A DNA stretch of 56,809 nt from Clostridium sp. N3C (GTDB lineage: Bacteria; Bacillota; Clostridia; Clostridiales; Clostridiaceae): NCBI RefSeq assembly GCF_900095445.1, contig NZ_FMJL01000010.1, forward strand, positions 1 to 56,809, read 5' to 3'. A program made the position numbers and the translations under genes. Within the stretch, counting starts at the first letter, position 1. Each line of letters begins with the position of its first letter. The notes under the pieces were generated by a model. That model was not told the DNA's origin and ran no database searches. It was given only the letters and a program-made list of their open reading frames with translations. Positions 35,856 through 44,577 of this stretch are shown in pieces.

Positions 35856-36753
35856 TTTTATAATTTAAAGAAAAACTTACTCTTATATTCAACATACCGT
35901 CCTTAAACTGAGCCACCATTCTATTCCCCAACTGTTCTGCTAAAGTCTTTGCTATATATAAGCCTAATCCAGTGTTTTTATCGCTTCTAGCTCTATCTCC
36001 GGTAAAGAAGCGATCAAAGATATGAGGAACTTGCTCTTCTTGTAAATCCGGTGCGCTGTTTATAAATTCCGCTATAATAAGGTCTTTTTCCTGCCTTAGA
36101 TTAATAATAACCGTATCTTGTCCGTGTTTTATCATATTATTAATTAAATTTGTAAATATTCTTGTTAAAGCTTTTTCATCGGAAATTATACTTGGAAGAT
36201 TTTCTTCTATATTAATAATTGGTTCAATGTTTTTATTTGTGAAATCATGATAAAACAAAGCTACAGTTTCGCATAGAATATTGCTTAAGTCTACAGTTAT
36301 TAATTCAAATTGATATTCATTGGAGTTAAGTCTTGACAGTTCATAAAAGCTTTCTATTAGGCTTTGTAAGGTTTCTGTACGTCTTTGGATAATATCAAAA
36401 TATTTTTCTCTTTCTTCCCCTGAGACATTTTCTGATTTTATAAGTTGTAGGTAACCCATGATAGAGGTTAAGGGAGTTCTTAAGTCATGAGTCATGTTGG
36501 CTATGCTGCGTCTCAGTTCTTCTTCTTTATGCTTTATTTTAATAGTGGACTTTTGGTTTAAATCATAAAGCTTATTAATTTTTATTACTAAATCCTCTAT
36601 GCTTTTGTCTAAAGAGTTCATTCTTATATTAACGTATTGACCTTGGCTTTTTTCTATTTGAGCGGAAATATTTTTAATGTCCTTTCTATATGTAAAAAGG
36701 ATAGTGAGCAAAATCACTATACACAATATTAAAAGTACTATTAACCAGAGCAT
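35845..36753 (-). CDS. Sensor histidine kinase of an antibiotic-peptide-type module
   Basis: A 302-residue kinase with one N-terminal membrane helix (LWLIVLLILCIVILLTILF) and almost no extracellular part. H-box MTHDLRTPLTSI with phospho-acceptor H89, then N-box FTNLINNMIKHG and GLGLYIAKTLAEQL. GTG at 36762 is in frame, but AAAGGAG overlaps it and is well spaced from the ATG at 36753. Small kinases like this often sense through a partner transporter. It is the last gene of the cluster after the ABC permease, with the response regulator at the far end. Confidence 0.9.
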   Translation of the reverse strand: MLWLIVLLILCIVILLTILFTYRKDIKNISAQIEKSQGQYVNIRMNSLDKSIEDLVIKINKLYDLNQKSTIKIKHKEEELRRSIANMTHDLRTPLTSIMGYLQLIKSENVSGEEREKYFDIIQRRTETLQSLIESFYELSRLNSNEYQFELITVDLSNILCETVALFYHDFTNKNIEPIINIEENLPSIISDEKALTRIFTNLINNMIKHGQDTVIINLRQEKDLIIAEFINSAPDLQEEQVPHIFDRFFTGDRARSDKNTGLGLYIAKTLAEQLGNRMVAQFKDGMLNIRVSFSLNYKIEP

Positions 36754-36780
36754 TTTGCTCACTCCTTTCTTTAATGAACT

Positions 36781-37671
36781 TTATTTTATATCCTGTTTCT
36801 TAAACACCATTATTCCTAATATAGAGGCTACCACTAAGGTAACCAAACTAATTACTACTGATTTAATGATATCACTATTACTGGATACTAATGATGTTAT
36901 TACTGACCAATTGTAAGCTGGTGTAGTTTCAAATATTTTATCAAACCAATCATATTTTCCATATAAGAAAGCAACTATACTTGGTAACAGGGCAAATACT
37001 ACTATGCCGATACCTATAGTAGCACCGTTACTCTTTACTAGGGTTGCTATAAGAGTCATAAGAGAAATAATTGCCATGCCTACTATAATAGCAGAGCAAA
37101 AAGTTCCTAGAATGTAAGCTAGTTCATGAAGGTCAAAGGCTTTACCCCATCCGAATAATATAGTTGAGCCAATGGTGGCAATGGAAACCATAATGGCTAA
37201 AAGTATGATCATTCCAACGGTAGATGCTATTATTTTTGCTAGATAATATTGTTCTCTTCTTTTACCATAGGCCAATTTGTTTTTTATAGTTCCTGATGAA
37301 TATTCTGCTGCTACCATTACACCAATTAATATGGCAAGAAAAATTTCAATTACTCGGTTACCAAAGGTACCTTTAAATAATTCTCTTGCAGTTGGATTGA
37401 ATAAATCTGAAGCGTTTATAGTAAAGCCCATAGATGATGAAGAGTTCACTGGTGATGAGTTGTTTGAACTTGCGTTTTTTAGCTCTTCAATAAACTGCTC
37501 TTGTTGTTCTTCTGTCATACCTTTTAAATTGTTTTTTAAAAACTGTTCTGAAGAGACGAGTTTCGTAATGCCTATTAACATTAAAGAGCATAACAGGGCA
37601 ATTATGCATAGTATTTTAAAGGCTCTAGTTTTAAAAAGGGTATATATTTCAGCTTTAATTAATCTACTCAT
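36781..37671 (-). CDS. ABC-2 type permease
   Basis: A 296-residue permease with about six membrane segments: an N-terminal helix (IICIIALLCSLMLIGI region), a Ser/Asn-rich external loop, then VAAEYSSGTIKNKLAYGKRREQ, the conserved ABC-2 loop, and four more helices. GGAGGT precedes the ATG at 37671, which lies inside the last codons of the ATPase gene (8-base overlap), so translation is coupled. BcrB/LanE-like; expected to expel or give immunity to a peptide or bacitracin-like compound. Confidence 0.88.
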   Translation of the reverse strand: MSRLIKAEIYTLFKTRAFKILCIIALLCSLMLIGITKLVSSEQFLKNNLKGMTEEQQEQFIEELKNASSNNSSPVNSSSSMGFTINASDLFNPTARELFKGTFGNRVIEIFLAILIGVMVAAEYSSGTIKNKLAYGKRREQYYLAKIIASTVGMIILLAIMVSIATIGSTILFGWGKAFDLHELAYILGTFCSAIIVGMAIISLMTLIATLVKSNGATIGIGIVVFALLPSIVAFLYGKYDWFDKIFETTPAYNWSVITSLVSSNSDIIKSVVISLVTLVVASILGIMVFKKQDIK

Positions 37672-38587
37672 GATTAGCACCTCCAATAGCATTTATAAAG
37701 TAGTCTTCTAACTTTTGACCCTTTATGCCTATCTTTTCTACTTCTATTCCATTGGAATTTAGAAGGCTGTTTATTTTTCCAACGCTATCTAGGTGGCTGA
37801 AAACTTTAATAATATTATCTGAATGAACGGTATAGTCTTTAATAGCTAGTTCTCTTTCAAGAAGAACTACTGCTTTCTTTACATCATTAGCTTGGATTTG
37901 CACATATTGTCTGCAATTTTCTCTTAATTGCTCAGCAGAGAGCTCTTCTATTAGTTTACCATTGTTGATTATTCCGTAGTGGGTAGCTAATTCGGACAGC
38001 TCCCCTAAGATATGGCTTGATATTAATATAGTAACTTCTTTTTCCCTATTTACTTTCTTAAGCAGTTCTCTGATTTCAACTATACTTACAGGGTCTAGTC
38101 CGTTTATGGGTTCGTCCAGGATTAAAAATGTAGGATTTCCTAAAAGGGCATTAGCTATACCTAATCGTTGTTTCATTCCTAGGGAAAAATTCTTAACCTT
38201 TTTCTTTTCCACATCCTTCAAGCCTACTAAGGATAATACCTCATCTATACATTCTTTTCCCGCAATATTACGAACTAGTCTTGATACTTCAAGGTTTTCT
38301 CTAGCGGTCATGTTGCCGTAAAAAGCTGGAGTTTCAACTAAACTTCCTACCATGGTTCTAGCCTTATTAATTTCATTTTCTGTTGAGGCACCTAATAGTT
38401 CAATTTCTCCACTGGTTTTATGAATCAAACCGGTAATCAATCTTATTAGTGTAGTTTTACCAGCACCATTCTGTCCAATAAATCCATAAATCTGTCCCTT
38501 TTTTATGGTCATATTAACGTTATTTACTGCAAATTGATTCCCATACTTTTTGGACAGGTTATGAGTTCTTAACACAATATCATTCAT
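37664..38587 (-). CDS. ABC transporter ATP-binding protein (BcrA type)
   Basis: A 307-residue ATPase with Walker A GQNGAGKTT, signature FSLGMKQRLG, Walker B LILDEPINGLDP and switch histidine ISSHILGEL, plus the about 90-residue C-terminal extension usual for BcrA-type subunits. AGGAG before the ATG. It overlaps the permease gene and belongs to the regulator-ABC-kinase module. The inverted repeat at 38698 lies upstream and could be the regulator's target. Confidence 0.93.
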   Translation of the reverse strand: MNDIVLRTHNLSKKYGNQFAVNNVNMTIKKGQIYGFIGQNGAGKTTLIRLITGLIHKTSGEIELLGASTENEINKARTMVGSLVETPAFYGNMTARENLEVSRLVRNIAGKECIDEVLSLVGLKDVEKKKVKNFSLGMKQRLGIANALLGNPTFLILDEPINGLDPVSIVEIRELLKKVNREKEVTILISSHILGELSELATHYGIINNGKLIEELSAEQLRENCRQYVQIQANDVKKAVVLLERELAIKDYTVHSDNIIKVFSHLDSVGKINSLLNSNGIEVEKIGIKGQKLEDYFINAIGGANHE

Positions 38588-38697
38588 AATACTCCTGCTC
38601 CTCTCAATACTTTATGTTGATTATAGTATTTATTAATTTTTGCCTCTTTCATTTAGTCTAACTACATTATGTAATATGAACAATAAGATGGCCTAAA

Positions 38698-38726
38698 GTA
38701 AATCTTAAGAAAGTATTAAGATTTAC
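38698..38726. promoter_or_regulatory. Perfect 11-bp inverted repeat upstream of the ABC genes
   Basis: GTAAATCTTAA (38698-38708), seven bases, TTAAGATTTAC (38716-38726). It lies about 110 bases before the ATPase start and 58 bases beyond the response-regulator stop, with no T run on the minus strand. An operator for the adjacent regulator is plausible; a stem ending the regulator transcript is the alternative. Confidence 0.55.
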
Positions 38727-38784
38727 TACTGCTATATATTGAATAGGGACAATCTGCAGTAAGGTAGGGGTATAAGCTAAATGT

Positions 38785-39480
38785 TTACTCCTGTAATTTG
38801 AAACCAATACCCCATACCGTTTGAATATATTTAGTATCCTTATCTACTTGGGCTAGTTTATTTCTAAGATTGCTTATATGAACATTTACTGTATTATCAT
38901 CACCGTAAAATTTATCATTCCATACTTTTTCAAAGATATTTGACCTGGTAAAAACACGTTTTGGATTGCTCATTAAAAGTTCTAATATTTTAAATTCTAT
39001 TAAGGTTAAAGAAAGCTGTTTATCCTTAAGATAAACCTCCTTGGAATCCCTATCTAAGGTTAAATCTTTATAAGTTAATTTGCGATTTTGTTCCTTAGAT
39101 GCTGAGAATTTTGTGTATCTTCTCAGCTGAGCCTCTACTCTGGCTATTACTTCTTGTATGTTAAAAGGCTTACAAATAAAATCGTCGGCTCCTAGTTTTA
39201 ACACATTTATTTTATCTTCAACAGCGGTTTTGGCAGAGATAACTATTATAGGAAGTACTTTTATCTTTCTTATTTCCTCAATTAAAGCTTCACCGGTGAT
39301 TCCCGGTAACATTAAATCTAAAAGCAAAAGATCATAATAGTATTGCTCCATACACATTTTAGCCTCTGTACCGGAATAGGCACTTCTAACAGAGTAGCCT
39401 TCTTTGATCAATATGTTACTTAGTAATTGATTTATATCTGCATCATCTTCTACTATTAAAATATTTATATTTGAATTCAT
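38785..39480 (-). CDS. OmpR/PhoB family response regulator
   Basis: A 231-residue regulator: receiver domain with D55 as phospho-acceptor (LLLLDLMLPGITG) and CKPFN lysine, then a winged-helix DNA-binding domain (RVFTRSNIFEKVWNDKFYGDDNTVNVHISNLRNKL, TVWGIGFKL). VanR/BceR-like. AGGAGG precedes the ATG and is part of the short palindrome GGAGGTCCTCC, which could hide the ribosome site. Presumed partner of the kinase at 35845-36753, controlling the ABC genes between them. Confidence 0.93.
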   Translation of the reverse strand: MNSNINILIVEDDADINQLLSNILIKEGYSVRSAYSGTEAKMCMEQYYYDLLLLDLMLPGITGEALIEEIRKIKVLPIIVISAKTAVEDKINVLKLGADDFICKPFNIQEVIARVEAQLRRYTKFSASKEQNRKLTYKDLTLDRDSKEVYLKDKQLSLTLIEFKILELLMSNPKRVFTRSNIFEKVWNDKFYGDDNTVNVHISNLRNKLAQVDKDTKYIQTVWGIGFKLQE

Positions 39481-39537
39481 ACTGGAGGACCTCCTGCTTA
39501 CTTTTTCCCTTATATAATTATAACATACTAAAAATTT

Positions 39538-39562
39538 AGGGCAGTCAATTTATGACTGCCCT
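39538..39562 (-). terminator. Terminator after the VIT1-type gene
   Basis: AGGGCAGTCA, loop ATTT, TGACTGCCCT: a perfect stem; on the minus strand it is followed by AAATTTTTAG. About 25 bases beyond the stop at 39587. Confidence 0.8.
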
Positions 39563-39586
39563 AGTATAAAAGCCTATGAGTGAAAT

Positions 39587-40462
39587 TTAAATATCTATAC
39601 CTAAGAACTTTTTAACTAATATTCCAACTATAAAGGATAAGGCTGCAACAGAAAGGCTGATTACAGCCATTTCTAAGAATCTCTTTTTAAAAGGTAAGTC
39701 CTTAGCTACTGAAATATAGTAGGTGAAGGCAAAAATGATGACAACTACAATAACTAACATAGCAATCAATGCTTGCACATATTTATCTACAGGAAATAGC
39801 AAGAAGGGGAGCACTAGCAAGACTACTGCAAAAATATACATAATGCCTGTATATAGTGAAGATTTTAAGGCATTTGAATCTCCTTCAGAACGAGCGGATA
39901 AGTATTCTGAAGAAGCCATGGATAAGGTAGCTGAAATACCGGTAATTAAGCCGGAGAGAGCTACTAACCTATTATTTTGCAAAGCAAAGCTTAAGCCTGC
40001 TAAGGTTCCTGTTAATTCTACCAAGGCATCATTTAATCCCAGTACCATGGAACCTACATACTGTAGTCGTTCCTCATCCAATAAAGAGATTAGGGCATTT
40101 TCATGTTCCTCTTCTTCTTTATAGATTTGCTTTGCCTCAGGAACCTCTGCGGACAATTTAGAATATATATTCTGAGCGTCTTTCTCTCCTTTTTCCATAA
40201 TCTTAATAGTAAAAGTGTATCCGAAAATTAAGCTAAGTAAAGTGTATATGAAGACCTTAAGTCTATTAGGAGATAGTTTTTTATTTGTGTACTTCTCCCA
40301 AATTTTGCTGTGTACACCTTCTTCCTTTGCAATCCGCTGCAAGGTATCCTTCTCCAATTGACTCTTTACTCTTTTTGCTATGTTTGAATAAATAGCTTGC
40401 TCTGTGACTTCGTTTTGCTGAAGTCTAAGTATAATTTTCTTTGCTTGATCTGATATTGCCAT
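39587..40462 (-). CDS. Ferritin-like domain fused to a VIT1/CCC1-type metal transporter
   Basis: A 291-residue protein: an N-terminal ferritin/rubrerythrin-like helical domain with carboxylate and His candidates (EQAIYSNIA, KEEGVHSKIW, EEEEHENAL), then a VIT1/CCC1 membrane domain with about five helices (VGSMVLGLNDALVELTGTLAGL, LSMASSEYLSARSE). Proteins of this type move Fe2+ or Mn2+ across the membrane, with the ferritin-like part sensing or binding the metal (as in MbfA). Metal and direction are inferred. It is monocistronic, with its own terminator. Confidence 0.85.
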   Translation of the reverse strand: MAISDQAKKIILRLQQNEVTEQAIYSNIAKRVKSQLEKDTLQRIAKEEGVHSKIWEKYTNKKLSPNRLKVFIYTLLSLIFGYTFTIKIMEKGEKDAQNIYSKLSAEVPEAKQIYKEEEEHENALISLLDEERLQYVGSMVLGLNDALVELTGTLAGLSFALQNNRLVALSGLITGISATLSMASSEYLSARSEGDSNALKSSLYTGIMYIFAVVLLVLPFLLFPVDKYVQALIAMLVIVVVIIFAFTYYISVAKDLPFKKRFLEMAVISLSVAALSFIVGILVKKFLGIDI

Positions 40463-40804
40463 ATATGAACCATCCTTTCCTAAGTACTTCTAGTAAAAGC
40501 ATTCTGAAATATTTAAAATAAGTGTCTGCATTAATAATATTATCAGTTACTATATAGAAAGAATGCCTTTAAGAGTATTATATATCAAATTTACTGACAA
40601 GTAATAGTTTATATTGATAAAAAGTAGAAGAAAGGTATTTTCAAGAAGTGCTTCTAGAGGATATATAGAGATAGGATTTTATAAGTGAAATAACTATGAT
40701 ATAATACCATTATTAGACATATACTGACTGCAATAATTAAAATTGACCTAGAGTATAATAGTATAGGAGTAATCAATTATATAAAGCTTATGTTAGGGGT
40801 AGCT
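40463..40804. other. Intergenic region, no gene seen
   Basis: About 340 AT-rich bases between divergent genes. It contains an imperfect inverted repeat, AAAAGCATTCT (40495-40505) and AGAATGCCTTT (40560-40570). No coding frame with a ribosome site was found. Confidence 0.4.
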
Positions 40805-41671
40805 ATGGAAAATAAGGAAATTATCAAAGAAGCAAAGCAATATTGTAAAGGCATTAAATCAGCAAGATATTCAATAACCGCATTCTTTCTTGTTACACTT
40901 TCTGCCTCTATGGCTAAGGTTTTCTTAGATGATAAGAGATATTTAGTGCTAGCCATAATGGCAGTGGTGGTTTACTGCACAAATATACTTACTAGGAAGA
41001 AACATTACGGTATTTTAAAGCAAGTAAGATATGATTTAAAGAACAATTTGATTTGCAAGAAAGAAGAATACATTGAAAATTTCACTGTTGACAATGTTTA
41101 TGAAAAGGTAGATAAGGATGAAGAATTAAAAAGCTCTATAGAAGGAAAGAGATATATATTATGGGGACAATATGGTGATCAGTATAAAATACTTAGAAAA
41201 CCCCATGTGGATTTAAAGGGATTTAAGAAAAAAAGGGTAAGTTTAACCTACCTTCAGACTTCAAGGGTGATTGTAGGTATAAAAGTACTAGATCAGGAAG
41301 AAGAGGCTCTAACTATAGAAAATATTAATTATGTATCGGAGAAAACTCAAACCTTTAAGTTTAGAATTGTTATGAGCATTGAAGAAGGCGTCATAAAACT
41401 ACCAATGTTTACTGCTATCACCGCAGATAATAAAATTGTTCATATTTTGGTGGATGTATATTATTCAAATAAGGTGCCTTATAAAGATAAAAATAAGAAT
41501 GAAGCATCCTGCGTGAAATTTTTGAACGATCAGATTAGGTATTTAGCTGAAGATATTAAGTTTAAGGAATTTAGCAGTGATAAAAAGGTTAATAAAGTGA
41601 TAAGGCTAGCTATGGAAAAGTACTATCCTAAGGTTAAGGTAGATAGGGTAGATATAAAGGTTAATATGTAA
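40805..41671 (+). CDS. Membrane-associated protein of unknown function
   Basis: A 288-residue protein. The N-terminus has two close hydrophobic segments (ITAFFLVTLSASMAKVF and YLVLAIMAVVVYCTNIL), then a long soluble domain with mixed beta and helical parts (KTQTFKFRIVMSIEEG, IVHILVDVYYSNKVPYKD) and a basic end. I do not recognise the family. An in-frame ATG at 40790 exists, but AGGGG at 40795-40799 supports 40805. Single gene; neighbours give no clue. Confidence 0.65.
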   Translation: MENKEIIKEAKQYCKGIKSARYSITAFFLVTLSASMAKVFLDDKRYLVLAIMAVVVYCTNILTRKKHYGILKQVRYDLKNNLICKKEEYIENFTVDNVYEKVDKDEELKSSIEGKRYILWGQYGDQYKILRKPHVDLKGFKKKRVSLTYLQTSRVIVGIKVLDQEEEALTIENINYVSEKTQTFKFRIVMSIEEGVIKLPMFTAITADNKIVHILVDVYYSNKVPYKDKNKNEASCVKFLNDQIRYLAEDIKFKEFSSDKKVNKVIRLAMEKYYPKVKVDRVDIKVNM

Positions 41672-41733
41672 TGAGTTTTTTGAAGTTAAGGTCTGGTTAT
41701 TGATAAAGAATGCAGTGTGCGGAGGAAAAGTTA

Positions 41734-41814
41734 TTGTTTAAGAAATTTTGCATATTTATATCTATAACACTTTGCACAATACTCAATTCTGGACATGCGG
41801 TTCTTGCTAATTAA
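41734..41814 (+). pseudogene. Orphan signal peptide: truncated secreted protein or tiny exported peptide
   Basis: GGAGG at 41721-41725 is eight bases before a TTG at 41734. The 26-codon frame reads FKKFCIFISITLCTILNSGH then AVLAN and stops: a complete signal peptide whose cleavage site (VLA) falls one residue before the stop. The frame would continue EGSKYYNSVFG and stop again. A protein that lost its mature part is the likeliest reading; a short peptide signal is possible. There is no lipobox cysteine at the cleavage site. Confidence 0.4.
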
Positions 41815-41948
41815 GAAGGCTCTAAATATTACAATTCTGTTTTTGGTTAAATTTATACGAAAGAAAAGATCTGAATACATTAATAATTTAAGTGAAACAT
41901 AAATCATATTAGTAGTAAAATCATTTAGATGTTTTTGAGCTTTAATAA

Positions 41949-41990
41949 AGGTGCTAAAAGTAACAGCAATTGAGTTGCTTTTAGCACCTA
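41949..41990. terminator. Bidirectional terminator downstream of metY
   Basis: AGGTGCTAAAAGTAAC pairs with GTTGCTTTTAGCACCT around a short loop; the flanks are A- and T-rich. It lies about 70 bases beyond the minus-strand metY stop. Confidence 0.8.
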
Positions 41991-42057
41991 TTTTAAATCC
42001 AGAATTAAGGTCCTTGAATGAACTGTTAAAGGTGTAACGGATTTGCTTTAAAAAAGC

Positions 42058-43320
42058 TTATACTCTTTCTAAGCTTTGACGAATATCCTCAATAATATCA
42101 TCTATGTTCTCCAAACCTACAGATAATCTAATCATACCAGGATTTACTCCTGCGGCGATAAGTTGGTCATCTGTAAGTTGACGGTGAGTAGCGCTAGCTG
42201 GATGCAACACGCAGGTTCTGATGTCTGCTACGTGAACTTCGTTAGATGCTAACTTAAGGCCATCCATAAATTTAACTGCTGCATTCTTTCCGCCTTTTAT
42301 TACAAAGGAGATAACTCCGCTAGTTCCCTTTGGAAGATACTTTTGTGCTAAATCAAAGTATGGGTTTCCTTCTAAGGCTGGATAATTAACTGTCTCAATT
42401 TTATCACTTGCCTTCAAATACTTGGCCACTGTTAAAGCATTTTCACAGTATTGTTTCATTCTAATTGGTAGAGTTTCTAAACCGATATTTAGTAAGAAGG
42501 CTGAATGAGCAGCAGGATAGGCTCCAAAGTCTCTCATCAGTTGCATTCTAGCCTTAACTATATAGGCTGCTTTTCCAAAATCTCTTGTATATACAACTCC
42601 ATGATAGCTTTCATCAGGTTCAGTGAATTCAGGAAATTTGCCGTTAGTCCAATCGAAATTACCGCTGTCTACTATAACTCCTCCTACCTGTAAAGCATGA
42701 CCGTCCATATATTTTGAAGTAGAATGAATTACTATATCTGCTCCGTATTCTATTGGCTTGCATAGTATGGGAGTGGCAAAGGTGTTATCGATTATTAGAG
42801 GAACACCATTGTTATGAGCAATTTTTGCAAACTTTTCTATATCCAATACTGTTAATGCAGGGTTAGCTAAAGTTTCACCAAATACAGCCTTTGTATTAGG
42901 TTTAAAGGCCTTATTAATTGTTTCTTCATCACTATTTGGATCTACAAATATACACTCTATACCTAGCTTTTTTAAAGTATTAGCAAATAGGTTTACTGTA
43001 CCTCCATAAATTGTAGAAGTACTAATAAAGCTATCTCCACTATTGCATATATTTAATATAGAAAATAGGGAAGCGGCTTGTCCTGATGAAGTGCACATAG
43101 CAGCGACGCCACCCTCTAAATCTGCGATCTTCTTTTCTACCACCTCTACTGTAGGATTAGAAAATCTTGAATACATATGGGCTGTAGGCATATCAAAGAG
43201 TTGCCCTATATGTTCTGTAGAATCAAAAACATAGGTTGTACTTTGAACAATAGGCATTACTCTAGGGTCACCGTTTTTAGGTGTATATCCTGAGTGAAGA
43301 CATTTTGTTTCGTCTTTCAT
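42058..43320 (-). CDS. metY: O-acetylhomoserine sulfhydrylase (aminocarboxypropyltransferase)
   Basis: PLP enzyme making homocysteine from O-acetylhomoserine and sulfide, in direct-sulfuration methionine synthesis. Seen: 420 residues, standard for MetY and longer than MetB/MetC (about 380); the PLP lysine K203 in HSTSKYMDGHA, YSRFSNPTVE near the start and LRLSVGLENIDDII at the end (IRLSVGLENIDDII). AAAGGAG precedes the ATG. No SAM riboswitch or S-box leader was recognised in the 260 bases upstream. Monocistronic. Confidence 0.94.
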   Translation of the reverse strand: MKDETKCLHSGYTPKNGDPRVMPIVQSTTYVFDSTEHIGQLFDMPTAHMYSRFSNPTVEVVEKKIADLEGGVAAMCTSSGQAASLFSILNICNSGDSFISTSTIYGGTVNLFANTLKKLGIECIFVDPNSDEETINKAFKPNTKAVFGETLANPALTVLDIEKFAKIAHNNGVPLIIDNTFATPILCKPIEYGADIVIHSTSKYMDGHALQVGGVIVDSGNFDWTNGKFPEFTEPDESYHGVVYTRDFGKAAYIVKARMQLMRDFGAYPAAHSAFLLNIGLETLPIRMKQYCENALTVAKYLKASDKIETVNYPALEGNPYFDLAQKYLPKGTSGVISFVIKGGKNAAVKFMDGLKLASNEVHVADIRTCVLHPASATHRQLTDDQLIAAGVNPGMIRLSVGLENIDDIIEDIRQSLERV

Positions 43321-43589
43321 CTTTATAAACTCCTTTCCACCTTGAAATTATAGATATTATATCATATTTTTGGATAAAATTTCGAAATTTCGGTTAATTT
43401 AGATATCGAAAACTATTAATTTTATTGAATTCTTTAATTGATTATATGGATAGGATTTCATATAATTGATATGAGGAGTGAGACCAGAATGCTTTCGTTA
43501 ATATAAAGATACTTTTATTTTAAATAGGGTATTAGTTTTAATAAAAGCAGGAGGTCTTTTAAAATATTTCAGAAGCGAAGGTGAATGTT

Positions 43590-44552
43590 ATGTCTGAAAA
43601 AAATAAATGTAACTATGTTATAGGAATAGACCTAGGTGGTACAAAGATTAAGGGGGCACTAGCAGATTTAGATGGAAGGATATTAAGTTCCTATACCGTG
43701 CCTACAAATGCTTTTGAAGGAGAAGAAGCGGTATTGGGGAGAATTAATGGAGTAATTGGTAAAGTGCTAGAAGAGGCAGACAAGAGCGTTAACGATATAA
43801 AAGCTATAGGAATCGGCTCTCCAGGCCCCTTAGATTCAAAGAATGGAATTATAATAAATAGCGCCAATTTACCTTTTAAAAACTTTAATATAGTAAAGGA
43901 AGTTAAGAAGGTATATGATTTGCCGGTATACTTAGAGAACGACGCTAATGTGGCAGCTATTGCTGAGTACATGTTTGGGGCTGGTAAGGGGACCAGAAAT
44001 ATGGTATACGTTACTGTAAGCACCGGTGTAGGTGGTGGAGCGGTATTAAATGGAAAGCTTTACAAGGGATCTACGTCTAATGCTTTAGAAATAGGACACA
44101 CTACAGTGCTACCAGATGGGCCAAAATGTAATTGCGGTAATTATGGCTGTGTTGAAGTTTTAACATCCGGTACTGCTATTGCAAGACAGGCAAGAGAAGC
44201 TATAGAATCCGGTCTAGAAACTAGTCTATCTCAATATGATAAGGTTACCTCCTATGAGGTTTATGTAGAAGCTCAAAAGGGAGATAAGGTTTCCAAGGAT
44301 ATTCTTGAAAAAAGCTTCACATATTTAGGTATAGGTATCGCTAACACTATAGTATCCTTTGATCCAGAGATGATAGTAATTGGTGGTGGCGTTTCTAAGA
44401 TGGGTTCTGTAATGTTTGATAAGGTTAATGAAGTTGTAAAAGAAAGAGCTTTAAAGGCCATGGTAGAAAGCTGCAAAATTGTTCCTGCGGGCCTTGGAGA
44501 AGATACAGGCGTAATGGGAGCTGTAGCCTTAGCTATAACAGAGGATGAATAA
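43590..44552 (+). CDS. glcK: ROK family glucokinase
   Basis: Phosphorylates glucose with ATP. Seen: 320 residues; ATP site IGIDLGGTKIKG, substrate region ENDANVAAIAEYMFG, EIGHTTVLPDG and the zinc-binding ROK signature C-N-C-G-N-Y-G-C-V-E. A GTG at 43581 is in frame, but GAAGGTGA just before favours the ATG at 43590. The GH31 alpha-glucosidase starts 25 bases after its stop, so glucose released by that enzyme is probably the substrate. N-acetylmannosamine or fructose kinases are the alternatives in the ROK family. Confidence 0.88.
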   Translation: MSEKNKCNYVIGIDLGGTKIKGALADLDGRILSSYTVPTNAFEGEEAVLGRINGVIGKVLEEADKSVNDIKAIGIGSPGPLDSKNGIIINSANLPFKNFNIVKEVKKVYDLPVYLENDANVAAIAEYMFGAGKGTRNMVYVTVSTGVGGGAVLNGKLYKGSTSNALEIGHTTVLPDGPKCNCGNYGCVEVLTSGTAIARQAREAIESGLETSLSQYDKVTSYEVYVEAQKGDKVSKDILEKSFTYLGIGIANTIVSFDPEMIVIGGGVSKMGSVMFDKVNEVVKERALKAMVESCKIVPAGLGEDTGVMGAVALAITEDE

Positions 44553-44577
44553 AATTTGAAATTTTGGGGGTGGCTAA

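Noticed and set aside
40495..40570. Inverted repeat with 54-base loop before the 40805 gene
   Set aside because: Short arms with a mismatch and a long AT loop; likely chance in this base composition.
43321..43589. SAM riboswitch upstream of metY
   Set aside because: No S-box-type conserved helices or terminator seen in the leader on the minus strand.
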